Below are positions 25,757-34,365 of a DNA stretch of 64,000 nt, one piece after another (the first letter of the stretch is position 1; every line of letters begins with the position of its first letter). The notes under the pieces are model-generated. The model searched no databases, was not told the DNA's origin, and was given only the letters and a program-made list of their open reading frames with translations. A program made the translations under genes and the position numbers. Source of the DNA: Nocardia wallacei (GTDB lineage: Bacteria > Actinomycetota > Actinomycetes > Mycobacteriales > Mycobacteriaceae); the NCBI RefSeq assembly GCF_014466955.1, contig NZ_AP023396.1:7750001-7814000 (forward strand), read 5' to 3'.

Positions 25757-28099
25757 TCAGGCGGAGGCGGCCAGGGGCCGATCGTAGGCCGGTTCGGCGA
25801 CCGGCTCGATGGCGTAGGCCAGGATCTCCGCCACGTCGGCGACGGGCCGGACATCCAGGGCCGCCAGCACTTCCGCCGGGACCTCGTCCAGATCCGGCTC
25901 GTTGCGGGCCGGGATGAACACGGTCTTCAGCCCGGCGCGCTGGGCGGCCAGCAGCTTCTGCTTCACGCCGCCGATCGGCAGCACCCGGCCGTTCAGCGTG
26001 ACCTCGCCGGTCATGCCGACATCACCGCGCACCTGCCGGTCCAGCGCCAGCGAGACCAGGGCCGTGACCATGGTGACGCCCGCCGACGGACCGTCCTTGG
26101 GCACCGCGCCCGCGGGGAAGTGGATGTGGATGTTGCGGTCCAGCATCTTCGGCTCGATGCCGATCTCCTCCAGGTGCGAGCGCACGTAGGTCAGCGCGAT
26201 CTGGGCGGACTCCTTCATGACGTCGCCCAGCTGGCCGGTCAGGGTGAGCGAGCGCTCGCCCTCGGCGGCATTGGCCTCGATGTAGAGGACGTCGCCGCCC
26301 GCTCCGGTCACCGCCAGCCCCGTCGCCACGCCGGGAACCGCGGTGCGCTCCACCGAGTCCGGAGTGAACCGGGGACGGCCCAGGTAGTCCTTCAGGTCGC
26401 CGAGGCCGACGGTCAGCGGCTCGGCGACAGCTCCCTCGGACAGCCGAGTCGCGGCCTTGCGCAAGGCTTTCGCGATCAAGCGCTCCAGCTGGCGCACGCC
26501 CGCTTCACGGGTGTAGTTCGCGGCGATCTCGCGCAGGGCCTCCTCGGTGATGGTCACCTCGTCGGCGGTCAGCGCGTTGCGTTCCAGCTGCCGGGGCACC
26601 AGGAAGTCGCGGGCGATGGCCACCTTGTCGTCCTCGGTGTAGCCGTCGACGGTGATCAGCTCCATGCGGTCCAGCAGCGGGCCCGGGATCGTCTCCATGA
26701 CGTTCGCGGTCGCGATGAACAGCACGTCGGACAGGTCGAGATCCAGATCCAGGTAGTGGTCGCGGAAGGTGTGGTTCTGCGCCGGGTCCAGCACCTCCAG
26801 CAGCGCGGCCGCCGGGTCGCCCCGGAAGTCGGCGCCGACCTTGTCGATCTCGTCCAGCAGGACAACGGGATTCATCGAACCCGCCTCCTTGACCGCCCGC
26901 ACGATGCGGCCGGGCAGCGCGCCGACATAGGTGCGCCGGTGCCCGCGGATCTCCGCCTCGTCGCGCACACCGCCCAGAGCGACGCGCACGAACTTGCGGC
27001 CCAGCGCCCGCGCCACGCTCTCACCGAGCGAGGTCTTGCCGACACCGGGCGGCCCGGCCAGCACCAGCACCGCGCCGGAGCCGCGACCGCCGACGACCTC
27101 CAGGCCGCGCGCGGCCCGCCGGGCCCGCACCGCCAGGTATTCGACCATGCGGTCCTTCACCTCGTCCAGGCCGTGGTGATCGGCGTCGAGCACCGCGCGG
27201 GCGGCCGAGATGTCGGTCGAATCCTCGGTTTTCACCGTCCACGGCAGTTCCAGGACGGTGTCGAGCCAGGTGCGGATCCAGCCCGCCTCCGGGCTCTGGT
27301 CGCTGCCGCGCTCGAGCCGGTCGACCTCGCGCAGCGCGGCCTCGCGGACCTTGTCGGGCAGGTCGGCGTTCTCGACCCGGGTGCGGTAGTCCTCGGCGCC
27401 GTCGGGCTCGTTCTCGCCCAGCTCCTTGCGAATCGCGTTGAGCTGCTGGCGCAGCAGGAACTCGCGCTGGGACTTCTCCATCCCCTCGCGCACATCCTCG
27501 CTGATCTTCTCGGTGACCTCGACCTCGGCGATGTGGTCCTTGGTCCAGCCGATCAGCAGGGTCAGGCGGGCGGCGACGTCGGGCGTGCCGAGCAGTTCGC
27601 GCTTCTGCTCGTCGGTGAGGTAGGGCGCGTAGCCGGCGGTGTCGGCCAGCGCGGACGGGTCGGTCAGCCGGTTCACCGCGTCGATGACCTGCCACGCCTC
27701 GCGGCGCTGCAGCACGGACACGACCAGCTTCTTGTATTCGGCCGCGAGCTCTTTCGTGCGGCCGTCGGGTGCGGGGGTCTCGACCGGTTCGGCCTCGACC
27801 CACAGCGCGGCGCCCGGTCCGGTCACGCCGTGACCGATCTTCGCGCGCTGCTCGGCCTTCAGCACGGCGGCGGGTGCGCCACCGCGCATCCGGCCGACCT
27901 GCTCGATGGTCGCGACCACGCCGTAGGCGGCGTAGCCCTCGGACAGCCGCGGTGCGAGCAGCACCGCCTCCAGGTTCGCGGCCCGGGCCGCGTCGATGGC
28001 GGCCTGCGCCGACTCGTCCAGCTCGATCGGCACGACCATGCCCGGCAGCACGACCGGATCGGTCAGGAACAGCACCGGCAGGCGTTGTGGGGTAGTCAC
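25757..28099 (-). CDS. lon: ATP-dependent protease Lon
   Basis: A 780-aa AAA+ serine protease that degrades misfolded and regulatory proteins. The N-terminal substrate domain runs to about 200. Walker A is GPPGVGKTS near 350, Walker B VVLLDEIDKVG near 415. The protease domain has the catalytic Ser in PKDGPSAGVT near 671 and Lys in GGVKQKLLAA near 713. GTG 28099 is chosen: GGAAGGGG lies upstream at suitable distance, while the longer frame would begin with TTG inside that sequence. Two dyads upstream match heat-shock HspR sites. Streptomyces lon is also an HspR target. Confidence 0.93.
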   Translation of the reverse strand: MTTPQRLPVLFLTDPVVLPGMVVPIELDESAQAAIDAARAANLEAVLLAPRLSEGYAAYGVVATIEQVGRMRGGAPAAVLKAEQRAKIGHGVTGPGAALWVEAEPVETPAPDGRTKELAAEYKKLVVSVLQRREAWQVIDAVNRLTDPSALADTAGYAPYLTDEQKRELLGTPDVAARLTLLIGWTKDHIAEVEVTEKISEDVREGMEKSQREFLLRQQLNAIRKELGENEPDGAEDYRTRVENADLPDKVREAALREVDRLERGSDQSPEAGWIRTWLDTVLELPWTVKTEDSTDISAARAVLDADHHGLDEVKDRMVEYLAVRARRAARGLEVVGGRGSGAVLVLAGPPGVGKTSLGESVARALGRKFVRVALGGVRDEAEIRGHRRTYVGALPGRIVRAVKEAGSMNPVVLLDEIDKVGADFRGDPAAALLEVLDPAQNHTFRDHYLDLDLDLSDVLFIATANVMETIPGPLLDRMELITVDGYTEDDKVAIARDFLVPRQLERNALTADEVTITEEALREIAANYTREAGVRQLERLIAKALRKAATRLSEGAVAEPLTVGLGDLKDYLGRPRFTPDSVERTAVPGVATGLAVTGAGGDVLYIEANAAEGERSLTLTGQLGDVMKESAQIALTYVRSHLEEIGIEPKMLDRNIHIHFPAGAVPKDGPSAGVTMVTALVSLALDRQVRGDVGMTGEVTLNGRVLPIGGVKQKLLAAQRAGLKTVFIPARNEPDLDEVPAEVLAALDVRPVADVAEILAYAIEPVAEPAYDRPLAASA

Positions 28100-28123
28100 A
28101 GTTTCGGCCCCTTCCAAAGCACG

Positions 28124-28167
28124 CCTTGGAGCGCTTCTTCTCCAAGGTTGAGCGTCATCTACTCAAC
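28124..28167 (-). promoter_or_regulatory. HAIR-type HspR operator plus adjoining dyad
   Basis: GTTGAGC-N7-ACTCAAC (28147-28167) fits the HspR-associated inverted repeat CTTGAGT-N7-ACTCAAG. Directly beside it, sharing one base, is a perfect 8-bp dyad CCTTGGAG-N8-CTCCAAGG (28124-28147) of similar half-site. Both are upstream of lon, 25-68 bases from its start. HspR represses chaperone and lon genes until heat shock. Confidence 0.72.
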
Positions 28168-28222
28168 CCCGGTGGCCCTCGCCTTGTTCCGACCTGCTGT
28201 TCGCCCCGGGCGAACGACCCTC

Positions 28223-28246
28223 CGAAAAAATTTCCGAAATTTTTCG
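28223..28246. promoter_or_regulatory. AT-rich near-palindrome
   Basis: A 24-base sequence starting CGAAAAAATTT and ending AATTTTTCG, centred on TTTCCGAAA, reads almost the same on both strands. It is an AT-rich island in very GC-rich DNA between lon and the PPOX cassette, and could be an operator or promoter core. Confidence 0.4.
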
Positions 28247-28253
28247 CGGGGGA

Positions 28254-28280
28254 TGTCGAGAAGGCCCGGGCGGCTCCGTC
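28254..28280 (+). promoter_or_regulatory. ECF42-type promoter
   Basis: TGTCGA (28254-28259), 17 bases, then CGTC (28277-28280) fits the TGTCGA / CG(A/T)C elements described for ECF42 sigma factors. It lies 73 bases before the PPOX gene, whose cassette ends with an ECF42-like sigma gene, so autoregulation is likely. Confidence 0.6.
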
Positions 28281-28352
28281 CCAGGGGTACGAGCGAGCCG
28301 AACGAGCTCGACGACACCGAACCCCGGCAACACCGAACAAGGAGCGACCGTC

Positions 28353-28853
28353 ATGCAGCAGAACGAGATCACCGCGATCCTGAACCACCCGACCAGCCAG
28401 GAACTGCTGGCCCGCGATCTGCTCCGGATGGCCTACGTGGCCAAGGACGGCACGCCCCGCAATATTCCGATCGCCTTCGTGTGGAACGGCTCCCAGATCG
28501 TGGTCTGCACCACGAAGAACGCCCCGAAGCTGCCCTCGCTGCGGCACAATCCTCAGGTCGCGCTGACCATCGACACCGAGGTGCATCCGCCCAAGATCCT
28601 GCTCATCCGCGGCCGCGTGGACGAGCTGGACGTGGTGGACGGCATCCCGGCCGAATACCTGCAGATGAACGGCAGCTACGAGATGACGCCCGAGCAGCGG
28701 GTCGAATGGGAGGCCGAGGTCCGCTCGCTCTACGACGGCATGGTCCGGGTCGTGATCACCCCGACCTGGGTCAAGCTCATCGACTTCGACACCACGCTGC
28801 CCAGCGCGGTCGAGGAACTGGTCCGGCAGCGAGCCGAGCGCCAGCACGCCTGA
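28353..28853 (+). CDS. pyridoxamine 5'-phosphate oxidase-fold (PPOX) protein
   Basis: A 166-aa split-barrel protein. LLRMAYVAKDGTPRNIPIAFVWNGSQIVVCT (residues about 23-53, paraphrased from motif) is the flavin/F420-binding barrel start, and LRHNPQVALTID near 65-76 is the typical PPOX strand. Such proteins bind FMN, F420 or heme. It is the first gene after an ECF42-like promoter and is followed 40 bases later by the DGPF protein and sigma factor, so it seems part of that regulon. Confidence 0.75.
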   Translation: MQQNEITAILNHPTSQELLARDLLRMAYVAKDGTPRNIPIAFVWNGSQIVVCTTKNAPKLPSLRHNPQVALTIDTEVHPPKILLIRGRVDELDVVDGIPAEYLQMNGSYEMTPEQRVEWEAEVRSLYDGMVRVVITPTWVKLIDFDTTLPSAVEELVRQRAERQHA

Positions 28854-28893
28854 CACCGGCGAGAATCACCCGTAGCGAACCGAGGAGAACATC

Positions 28894-29301
28894 ATGGCCA
28901 AGTACCTGCTGCTCAAGCACTACCGGGGCGCCCCGGCGCCGGTCAACGACGTGCCGATGGACCGTTGGACGCCCGAGGAGGTCACCGCGCACATGCGGTA
29001 CATGCGGGATTTCATCGAGCGGCTCGAGGCCACCGGCGAGTTCGTCGACAGTCAGGCGCTGTCCCCGCAGGGCGTCTTCGTCCGCTCGGACGGCGAGGGG
29101 CGCGCGCCGATCACCGACGGCCCGTTCGCGGAGACCAAGGACCTGATCGCCGGATGGGTGATCATCGACGTCGAGACCTACGAGCGGGCACTGGAACTGG
29201 CCGGGGAGCTGTCCGCGGCGCCGGGCGCGGGCGGTGAGCCGATCCGGGAGTGGCTCGAGATCCGGCCGTTCTTCACCGAATTGCCCACGGTCACCGAATG
29301 A
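28894..29301 (+). CDS. DGPF/YCII-domain protein
   Basis: A 135-aa YCII-related protein with the name-giving DGPFAETKDLIAGW motif near residues 74-87. DGPF proteins are the conserved genomic partners of ECF42 sigma factors; their biochemical role is unknown. The ATG has GAGGAG upstream. The stop overlaps the ATG of the sigma gene (ATGA). Confidence 0.85.
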   Translation: MAKYLLLKHYRGAPAPVNDVPMDRWTPEEVTAHMRYMRDFIERLEATGEFVDSQALSPQGVFVRSDGEGRAPITDGPFAETKDLIAGWVIIDVETYERALELAGELSAAPGAGGEPIREWLEIRPFFTELPTVTE

Positions 29302-30443
29302 ACGAGGCATTGCTGCGGGAACTGGTGCCCGCGGTGATCGGCGTCCTCGTCCGCCGCGGCGCCGATTTCGCCGCGGCCGAGGACGCCGTGCAGGAGGCGC
29401 TGATCCGGGCATTGGAGACGTGGCCGGACGATCCGCCGCGAGATGCCAAGGGGTGGCTCGTCGCGGTGGCGTGGCGCAAGTTCCTCGATGCCACGCGGGC
29501 CGAAACCGCCCGGCGCGGAAGGGAACTCGCCGTGGAGGTCGAGCCCCCGGCGGGGCCGGTGCCCGCCACCGACGACACACTGTGGCTGTATTTCCTGTGC
29601 GCGCACCCCGCCCTGCCGCCGGGTTCGGCCGTCGCGTTGACCTTGCGCGCGGTCGGCGGCCTCACGACCCGGCAGATCGCCACGGCCTATCTCGTCCCGG
29701 AAGCGACCATGGCGCAACGGATCAGCCGGGCCAAGCGGCGCCTCGCGGGCCTGCCGCTGGACCGGCCCGGTGACCTCGCGACGGTGCTGCGCGTGCTCTA
29801 CCTGGTCTTCAACGAGGGCTACGGCGGGGACGTCGACCTGGCGGCCGAGGCCATCCGCCTGACCCGCCAGCTCGCGGCCACGACCGACGAGCCCGAGGTG
29901 TCGGGGCTGCTCGCGCTGATGCTGCTGCATCACGCCCGCCGGGCGTCTCGCACCGGAGCCGACGGTCGCCTGGTGCCGCTCGCCGAACAGGACCGAAACC
30001 GGTGGGACACCGCGACAATCGCCGAGGGCGTGGCGATTCTGCAGGCCGCGCTGGCCCGCGACCGGCTGGGCGAGTATCAGGCCCAGGCCGCGATCGCCGC
30101 CCTGCACGCCGACGCGCCCAGCACCGCCGAGACGGACTGGATCCAGATCGTGGAGTGGTACGACGAACTGCTCCGGCTGACCGACAGCCCGGTGGTACGG
30201 CTGAACCGCGCGGTGGCGGTCGGCGAGGCCGACGGCCCCCGCGCCGGACTGGCCGCCCTCGCCGAACTCGACCCGGACCTGCCGCGCCACACCGCGGCCC
30301 GCGCCTACCTCCACGAACGCGCCGGCGACCTGGAACAGGCCGCCGCCCTCTACGTCGCGGCCGCCCGGGCCGCCACCACCCTCGCCGAACACGCCCACCT
30401 CACCCGTGCGGCAGCCCGCGTCCACCAACAACTCCGACCCTGA
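29298..30443 (+). CDS. ECF42-group RNA polymerase sigma factor with C-terminal TPR-like domain
   Basis: A 381-aa sigma factor. Region 2 (residues 8-72, DFAAAEDAVQEALIRALETWP) binds polymerase and -10 DNA; region 4 (about 108-155, LTTRQIATAYLVPEATMAQRISRAKRRL) binds the -35 box. The 200-residue C-terminal extension (LVFNEGYGG, then repeated helices, LNRAVAVGEADGP, AYLHERAGDLEQA) is the TPR-like domain that marks ECF42. The group has no anti-sigma factor; activity is thought to depend on that extension. Coupled to the DGPF gene. Confidence 0.85.
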   Translation: MNEALLRELVPAVIGVLVRRGADFAAAEDAVQEALIRALETWPDDPPRDAKGWLVAVAWRKFLDATRAETARRGRELAVEVEPPAGPVPATDDTLWLYFLCAHPALPPGSAVALTLRAVGGLTTRQIATAYLVPEATMAQRISRAKRRLAGLPLDRPGDLATVLRVLYLVFNEGYGGDVDLAAEAIRLTRQLAATTDEPEVSGLLALMLLHHARRASRTGADGRLVPLAEQDRNRWDTATIAEGVAILQAALARDRLGEYQAQAAIAALHADAPSTAETDWIQIVEWYDELLRLTDSPVVRLNRAVAVGEADGPRAGLAALAELDPDLPRHTAARAYLHERAGDLEQAAALYVAAARAATTLAEHAHLTRAAARVHQQLRP

Positions 30444-30500
30444 GCCCGGCTGTCCGTTTCGTTCAAGACCGGGGTGGGGCGGGTCTGGTCGACTGGGCGC

Positions 30501-30929
30501 ATGACTCCTCGTATCAATGCCGTCACGCTCGGGGTGAGCGATCTCGAGCGGGCGCTGGCGTTCTATCGCGACGGGCTGGGGCTGGCCATGCCCGGGATCA
30601 TCGGGACGGAATTCGAGCGGGGTGCGGACGCGCCGGGTGGGGCGGTGGCGATGTGCACCCTCGACAACGGGATGCTGCTGTCGCTGTACGCGCGGACCGA
30701 TCTCGCTCTGGACGCCGAGATCGAGGTGGAGCGGGTGGCCGGGTCGCCGATCAGCCTGGGGTGGTTCGTCGAGCATCGGGAAGACGTGGATCGCGTGCTG
30801 GAACAGGCGGAGCGGGTCGGGGGCACCGTCGTGCGGGCGGGGGCGCAACGGCCGTGGGGGATCTACGCCGGATATTTCGCCGACCCGGACGAGCACCTGT
30901 GGGAGGTCGTGTACTTCCTGCCGGGGTGA
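30501..30929 (+). CDS. VOC/glyoxalase-fold protein
   Basis: A 142-aa vicinal-oxygen-chelate protein with two beta-alpha-beta-beta-beta halves (INAVTLGVSDLERALAFYRDGLG near 5-27; DPDEHLWEVVYFLPG at the end). The C-terminal metal Glu is in LWEVV; the N-terminal ligand position is less clear. VOC proteins often accompany DGPF/ECF42 cassettes, so it may belong to the same response. Function may be bleomycin-type resistance or dioxygenase; unknown. Confidence 0.75.
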   Translation: MTPRINAVTLGVSDLERALAFYRDGLGLAMPGIIGTEFERGADAPGGAVAMCTLDNGMLLSLYARTDLALDAEIEVERVAGSPISLGWFVEHREDVDRVLEQAERVGGTVVRAGAQRPWGIYAGYFADPDEHLWEVVYFLPG

Positions 30930-31007
30930 GGTGTTGAATCGGGTGCGGACGGAATGTCCGGCGCCGCACACGGGTACGGCGACCGACGACCTCGCGAGGA
31001 GCCGACG

Positions 31008-32012
31008 ATGCTGGCAGCACGCCTTCACCTGGGACCGGAACGCCGACTGGGGCTCGACGAGGTACCGGTGCCGGATCCCGGGCCCGATCATGTGCTGATC
31101 AAGGTCGAGGCGGCGGGCGTGTGCCTGTCCGATGTGCACCTCATCGACGGAACGCTGACACCGCTGTTCCTCAACGGCGACGCCGTCACCCTGGGCCACG
31201 AGGTGGCGGGCACCGTACACATCCTCGGGCCGGGCGTGACCGGGCCGAAGGTCGGCGACCGGGTGCTGCTGCAGGCGGGCGAGCAGCGCAACGGCGCGGT
31301 CTACACGCGCGGTGTCGACTACGACGGCGGCTGGGCCGAATACGCGCTGGCGCGCGTCGACACGCTGGTGCCGATCCCCGACGACCTGCCCTTCGAGCAG
31401 GCCTGTTTCATCCCCGACGCGGTGTCCACGCCGTGGGCGGCGATCACCACCACCGCCGAGGTCCGGGCCGCCGAACCGGTCGGCGTCTGGGGCGTGGGCG
31501 GACTCGGCGCGCACGCGATCCAGTTGCTGCGCCTGGTCGGCGCGGCCCCGATCATCGCGGTCGATCCGCTGCCGGCCGCGCGGCAGCGGGCGCTGGAATT
31601 CGGGGCCGACCTGGCCTTCGATCCCGCCGAGCCGGATCTGCGCACCCGTATCTACGCCGCCACCCACGGCACCGGCCTGGCCGCCGCGTTCGACTTCGCG
31701 GGCGTCGCGGCGGTGCGCGAGCAGGCGGTGGTGTGCCTGGGCCCCGGCGGCCGGCTGGTGCTGGTCGGGCTGACCGACAAGCCGATCACCGTCACCGGCG
31801 GCACCGCGTTCAGCTTCTTCCAGCAGCAGTTGCGCGGGCACTACGGGTCCGCGCCGGAGCACGTCGACCAGCTCGTCCGGTTGCAGAGCCTGCACCGCAT
31901 CGACTTCGCCCGCTCGGTCAGCGCCGTGGTGCCGCTGGCGGATGCCGCGAAGGCCGTGGAAGCCCTGGAAGCCAAGCAGGGCAACCCGATCCGTATCGTG
32001 CTGAAGCCCTAG
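31008..32012 (+). CDS. zinc-type alcohol dehydrogenase family protein lacking structural zinc
   Basis: A 334-aa MDR enzyme. The first catalytic-zinc Cys is in AAGVCLSDVHL near 36 and the His in LGHEVAG near 63. The NAD site is VGVWGVGGLGAHAIQLL near 160. The loop that in classical ADHs carries four Cys for structural zinc here reads GEQRNGAVYTRGVDYDGG, without Cys, and the usual third catalytic Cys is in a segment reading CFIPDAVSTPWAA. ATG 31008 follows GAGGAG. Substrate unknown. A 20-bp tandem repeat begins in its last codons. Confidence 0.78.
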   Translation: MLAARLHLGPERRLGLDEVPVPDPGPDHVLIKVEAAGVCLSDVHLIDGTLTPLFLNGDAVTLGHEVAGTVHILGPGVTGPKVGDRVLLQAGEQRNGAVYTRGVDYDGGWAEYALARVDTLVPIPDDLPFEQACFIPDAVSTPWAAITTTAEVRAAEPVGVWGVGGLGAHAIQLLRLVGAAPIIAVDPLPAARQRALEFGADLAFDPAEPDLRTRIYAATHGTGLAAAFDFAGVAAVREQAVVCLGPGGRLVLVGLTDKPITVTGGTAFSFFQQQLRGHYGSAPEHVDQLVRLQSLHRIDFARSVSAVVPLADAAKAVEALEAKQGNPIRIVLKP

Positions 32013-32084
32013 CGACCGCGCACGAGCCCTAGCGACCGCGCACGAGCCCTAGCGACCGCGCACGAGCCCTAGCGACCGCGCACG
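32005..32084 (+). repeat. four perfect 20-bp tandem repeats at a stop codon
   Basis: AGCCCTAGCGACCGCGCACG is repeated four times at 32005, 32025, 32045 and 32065. The first copy contains the last codons and TAG of the ADH gene; every copy brings the same TAG. The rest of the 151-base gap holds GGGATAGGCT before the next gene, a possible -10 region. Confidence 0.92.
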
Positions 32085-32163
32085 CCCCCTTCGGCGACTG
32101 CCTGTCCGGTTTCGGGATAGGCTCGTCGGAACATCTCCGCACGGCTCTAGGGGGACCCAGACG

Positions 32164-33519
32164 ATGACGACACTCGCAAGTGGAGTGTTCATCGACTGGG
32201 AGCAGTTGACCGGTCAGTCGAAGTTCGTCGTCGATCTGGTGACGTTCCCGGTCTTCAGCGCGATCGCCGGTTGGCTCACCAACTGGACCGGCGTGCTGAT
32301 GCTGTTCTGGCCGGTCTTCTTCCGCGGCATCCGGATTCCGGGTCTGCAGCTGCTGTATCCGTACTTCCCGCGGCGGGTGCAGGTGCTGCCGACGTTCTCC
32401 GGCGACGGGAAACGGCTGGGCTTCCAGGGCTTCATTCCGGCCCGCGCGGAGAAGATGGCCAGCATCTGCGTCGATATGGCGATCATGCGGATCGGCAGTC
32501 CGCGCGACTTCATCCACGAACTCGATCTGGAGGGCATCGCCGACTACATCGCCGAGGTGGCCCGCAAGCAGGTGCAGCCGATCGTGGACGAGGTGATGTA
32601 CCGGGAGAATCCGGAACTGTGGCGCGCGGTGCCGCGCTCGGCCCGGCAGATCCTCTACCAGCGGGTGGAGCGGGAGCTGCCGGCGCTGACCCGGCGCGGT
32701 TTCGATCGGCTGGGCGACAATGTCGATCAGCTCATCGACATCAAGAGCTTCGTGATCCGCTACCTGCAGACCAATCCGTTCATCCTCAAGGACCTGACCA
32801 CCACGATCGCGGCGCCCGAACTGCGCTTCATGGTGCGCATCGGGCTGCTGGGCGCGCCGTTCGGCCTGTTGCTGGCGTTGTATCTGCAGGTGCACCACGA
32901 CATTCCGGTGCTCGGCTGGCTCCCGGCGTGGCTGGTCATCCTGGCGGCGGCCGCGGCGATCGGCGTGGTCGTCAATGTCTTCGCGATCAAGATGGTGTTC
33001 GAGCCGGGCGATCCGCAGCCGCGCTACCGATATCTGTGGAAGCAGGCGCTGCTGGCCAAGCGGCAGCCGCAGGCCGCGGCCGACCTCGCCCACATCCTGG
33101 CCTATCAGGTGCTGACGCTGCCCAATCTGGCGAACGAACTGCTCGACGGGCCCAACGGCGACAAGACTCGTCAGCTCATCGAGCATCTGATCGCCGACGA
33201 GATCTACCGCCAGCTCGGCCCGACCACGTCGGTGGTGCGGGCGGCGTTCGGCCGCCGCCAGTTCGACAATCTGAAGGTCGGTGCGGCCGGTGCGGCGGTC
33301 GGCCTGGCGCCGAGCCTGGTGGAGGACGAGGCGTTCGCGCTCGAGCAGGCCGAGAAGATCGACGAGTTCGCCGCCCGCAAGCTGCAGGAACTCACGCCGG
33401 GGGAATTCATGGGGATGTTCTACGCGTCGGTGGAGCAGGATGCCTGGCTGCTGTATCTGCACGGCGCGCTGCTCGGTCTGGCGGTCGGCGGCGTGCACCT
33501 GGTGCTGTTCGGCTGGTGA
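32164..33519 (+). CDS. DUF445 family membrane protein
   Basis: A 451-aa protein. The N-terminal GWLTNWTGVLMLFWPVFF (residues 36-53) and a second VVVNVFAIKMVFEPGDPQPRY near 270-290 are the paired DUF445 marks (G(W/Y)xTNxxAxxMLF). Membrane helices are at about 25-50, 225-245, 250-275 and the extreme C-terminus; the rest is helical and probably cytoplasmic. DUF445 proteins are widespread but of unknown function. ATG follows GGGGGACCCAGACG. Confidence 0.78.
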   Translation: MTTLASGVFIDWEQLTGQSKFVVDLVTFPVFSAIAGWLTNWTGVLMLFWPVFFRGIRIPGLQLLYPYFPRRVQVLPTFSGDGKRLGFQGFIPARAEKMASICVDMAIMRIGSPRDFIHELDLEGIADYIAEVARKQVQPIVDEVMYRENPELWRAVPRSARQILYQRVERELPALTRRGFDRLGDNVDQLIDIKSFVIRYLQTNPFILKDLTTTIAAPELRFMVRIGLLGAPFGLLLALYLQVHHDIPVLGWLPAWLVILAAAAAIGVVVNVFAIKMVFEPGDPQPRYRYLWKQALLAKRQPQAAADLAHILAYQVLTLPNLANELLDGPNGDKTRQLIEHLIADEIYRQLGPTTSVVRAAFGRRQFDNLKVGAAGAAVGLAPSLVEDEAFALEQAEKIDEFAARKLQELTPGEFMGMFYASVEQDAWLLYLHGALLGLAVGGVHLVLFGW

Positions 33520-33527
33520 GGCAATAA

Positions 33528-33550
33528 CAAGCACGCGCGCTTGCATTTTT
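33528..33550 (+). terminator. intrinsic terminator after DUF445 gene
   Basis: A short hairpin CAAGCACGCGCGCTTG (one internal mismatch) ends at 33543 and is followed by CATTTTT. It starts nine bases after the DUF445 stop. Confidence 0.5.
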
Positions 33551-33576
33551 CGAGCCGCGTTGCGATGCTGAGTCGC

Positions 33577-34365
33577 GTGAACCTCGAGGCCCTGCTCGCC
33601 GATTTCGACGCCGAGTGCGCGGACCTCGACGCCTTGGTCGCGCCGCTGCCGCAGGCGCGGTGGGCCGACCCGACGCCCGCGCCCGGCTGGACCATCGCCC
33701 ACCAGATCGCACATCTGACCTGGACCGACGAGGTCGCGACGATCTCGGCGACCGATGCCGACGCCTTCGCCGAGCTGGTCCGCGCCGCCGAGCCGAAGGC
33801 CCTCACCTTCGTCGACGAGGCCGCCGAGGAGGCCGCCGCGACACCGCCGCCGGCCCTGCTCGAGCGCTGGCGGCACGGCCGGGTCGCGCTCACCGCCGCG
33901 CTGCGGGCCGTGCCGGCCGGAACCAAACTGCCCTGGTTCGGACCGCCGATGAGCACGGCGTCGATGATCAGCGCCAGGCTCATGGAGACCTGGGCGCACG
34001 GTCAGGACGTGGCCGACGCGCTGGGTGTGCGCCGCACCGCGACCGCGCGGCTGCGCAATATCGCCCATATCGGCGTGCGCACCAGGAACTTCGCCTATCT
34101 CGTGCACGGGCGGAGCGCGCCCACCGGGGAATTCCGCGTCGATCTGGCCGGACCGGACGGGGAGATGTGGAGCTGGGGCCCGGCCGACGCCGCGCAGCGG
34201 GTTTCCGGGACCGCGCTGGACTTCTGCCTGCTGGTGACGCAACGCCGCCACCGCGACGATCTGACGCTGACGACGGTCGGGGCCGAGGCCGCCAAATGGC
34301 TGACCATCGCGCAGGCATTCGCGGGGCCCGCCGGAACCGGCCGTGCCGCAGGGCAATTCGCGTAA
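33577..34365 (+). CDS. TIGR03084 family (DinB/maleylpyruvate-isomerase fold) protein
   Basis: A 262-aa four-helix-bundle protein with probable metal site: His in [12 protein letters not shown] near residues 36-47 and in [15 protein letters not shown] near 130-145, the pattern of mycothiol-dependent maleylpyruvate isomerase-like proteins. The actinobacterial subfamily TIGR03084 matches in length and motifs. GTG 33577 gives the usual N-terminus ([13 protein letters not shown]); an ATG at 33565 is possible. It may use mycothiol, but this is inference. Confidence 0.75.
   Translation: MNLEALLADFDAECADLDALVAPLPQARWADPTPAPGWTIAHQIAHLTWTDEVATISATDADAFAELVRAAEPKALTFVDEAAEEAAATPPPALLERWRHGRVALTAALRAVPAGTKLPWFGPPMSTASMISARLMETWAHGQDVADALGVRRTATARLRNIAHIGVRTRNFAYLVHGRSAPTGEFRVDLAGPDGEMWSWGPADAAQRVSGTALDFCLLVTQRRHRDDLTLTTVGAEAAKWLTIAQAFAGPAGTGRAAGQFA

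Noticed and set aside
26120..29146. 1008-codon rightward frame across lon
   Set aside because: Antisense of lon for most of its length, Arg/His/Gln-rich without domains; lon motifs on the other strand are unambiguous.
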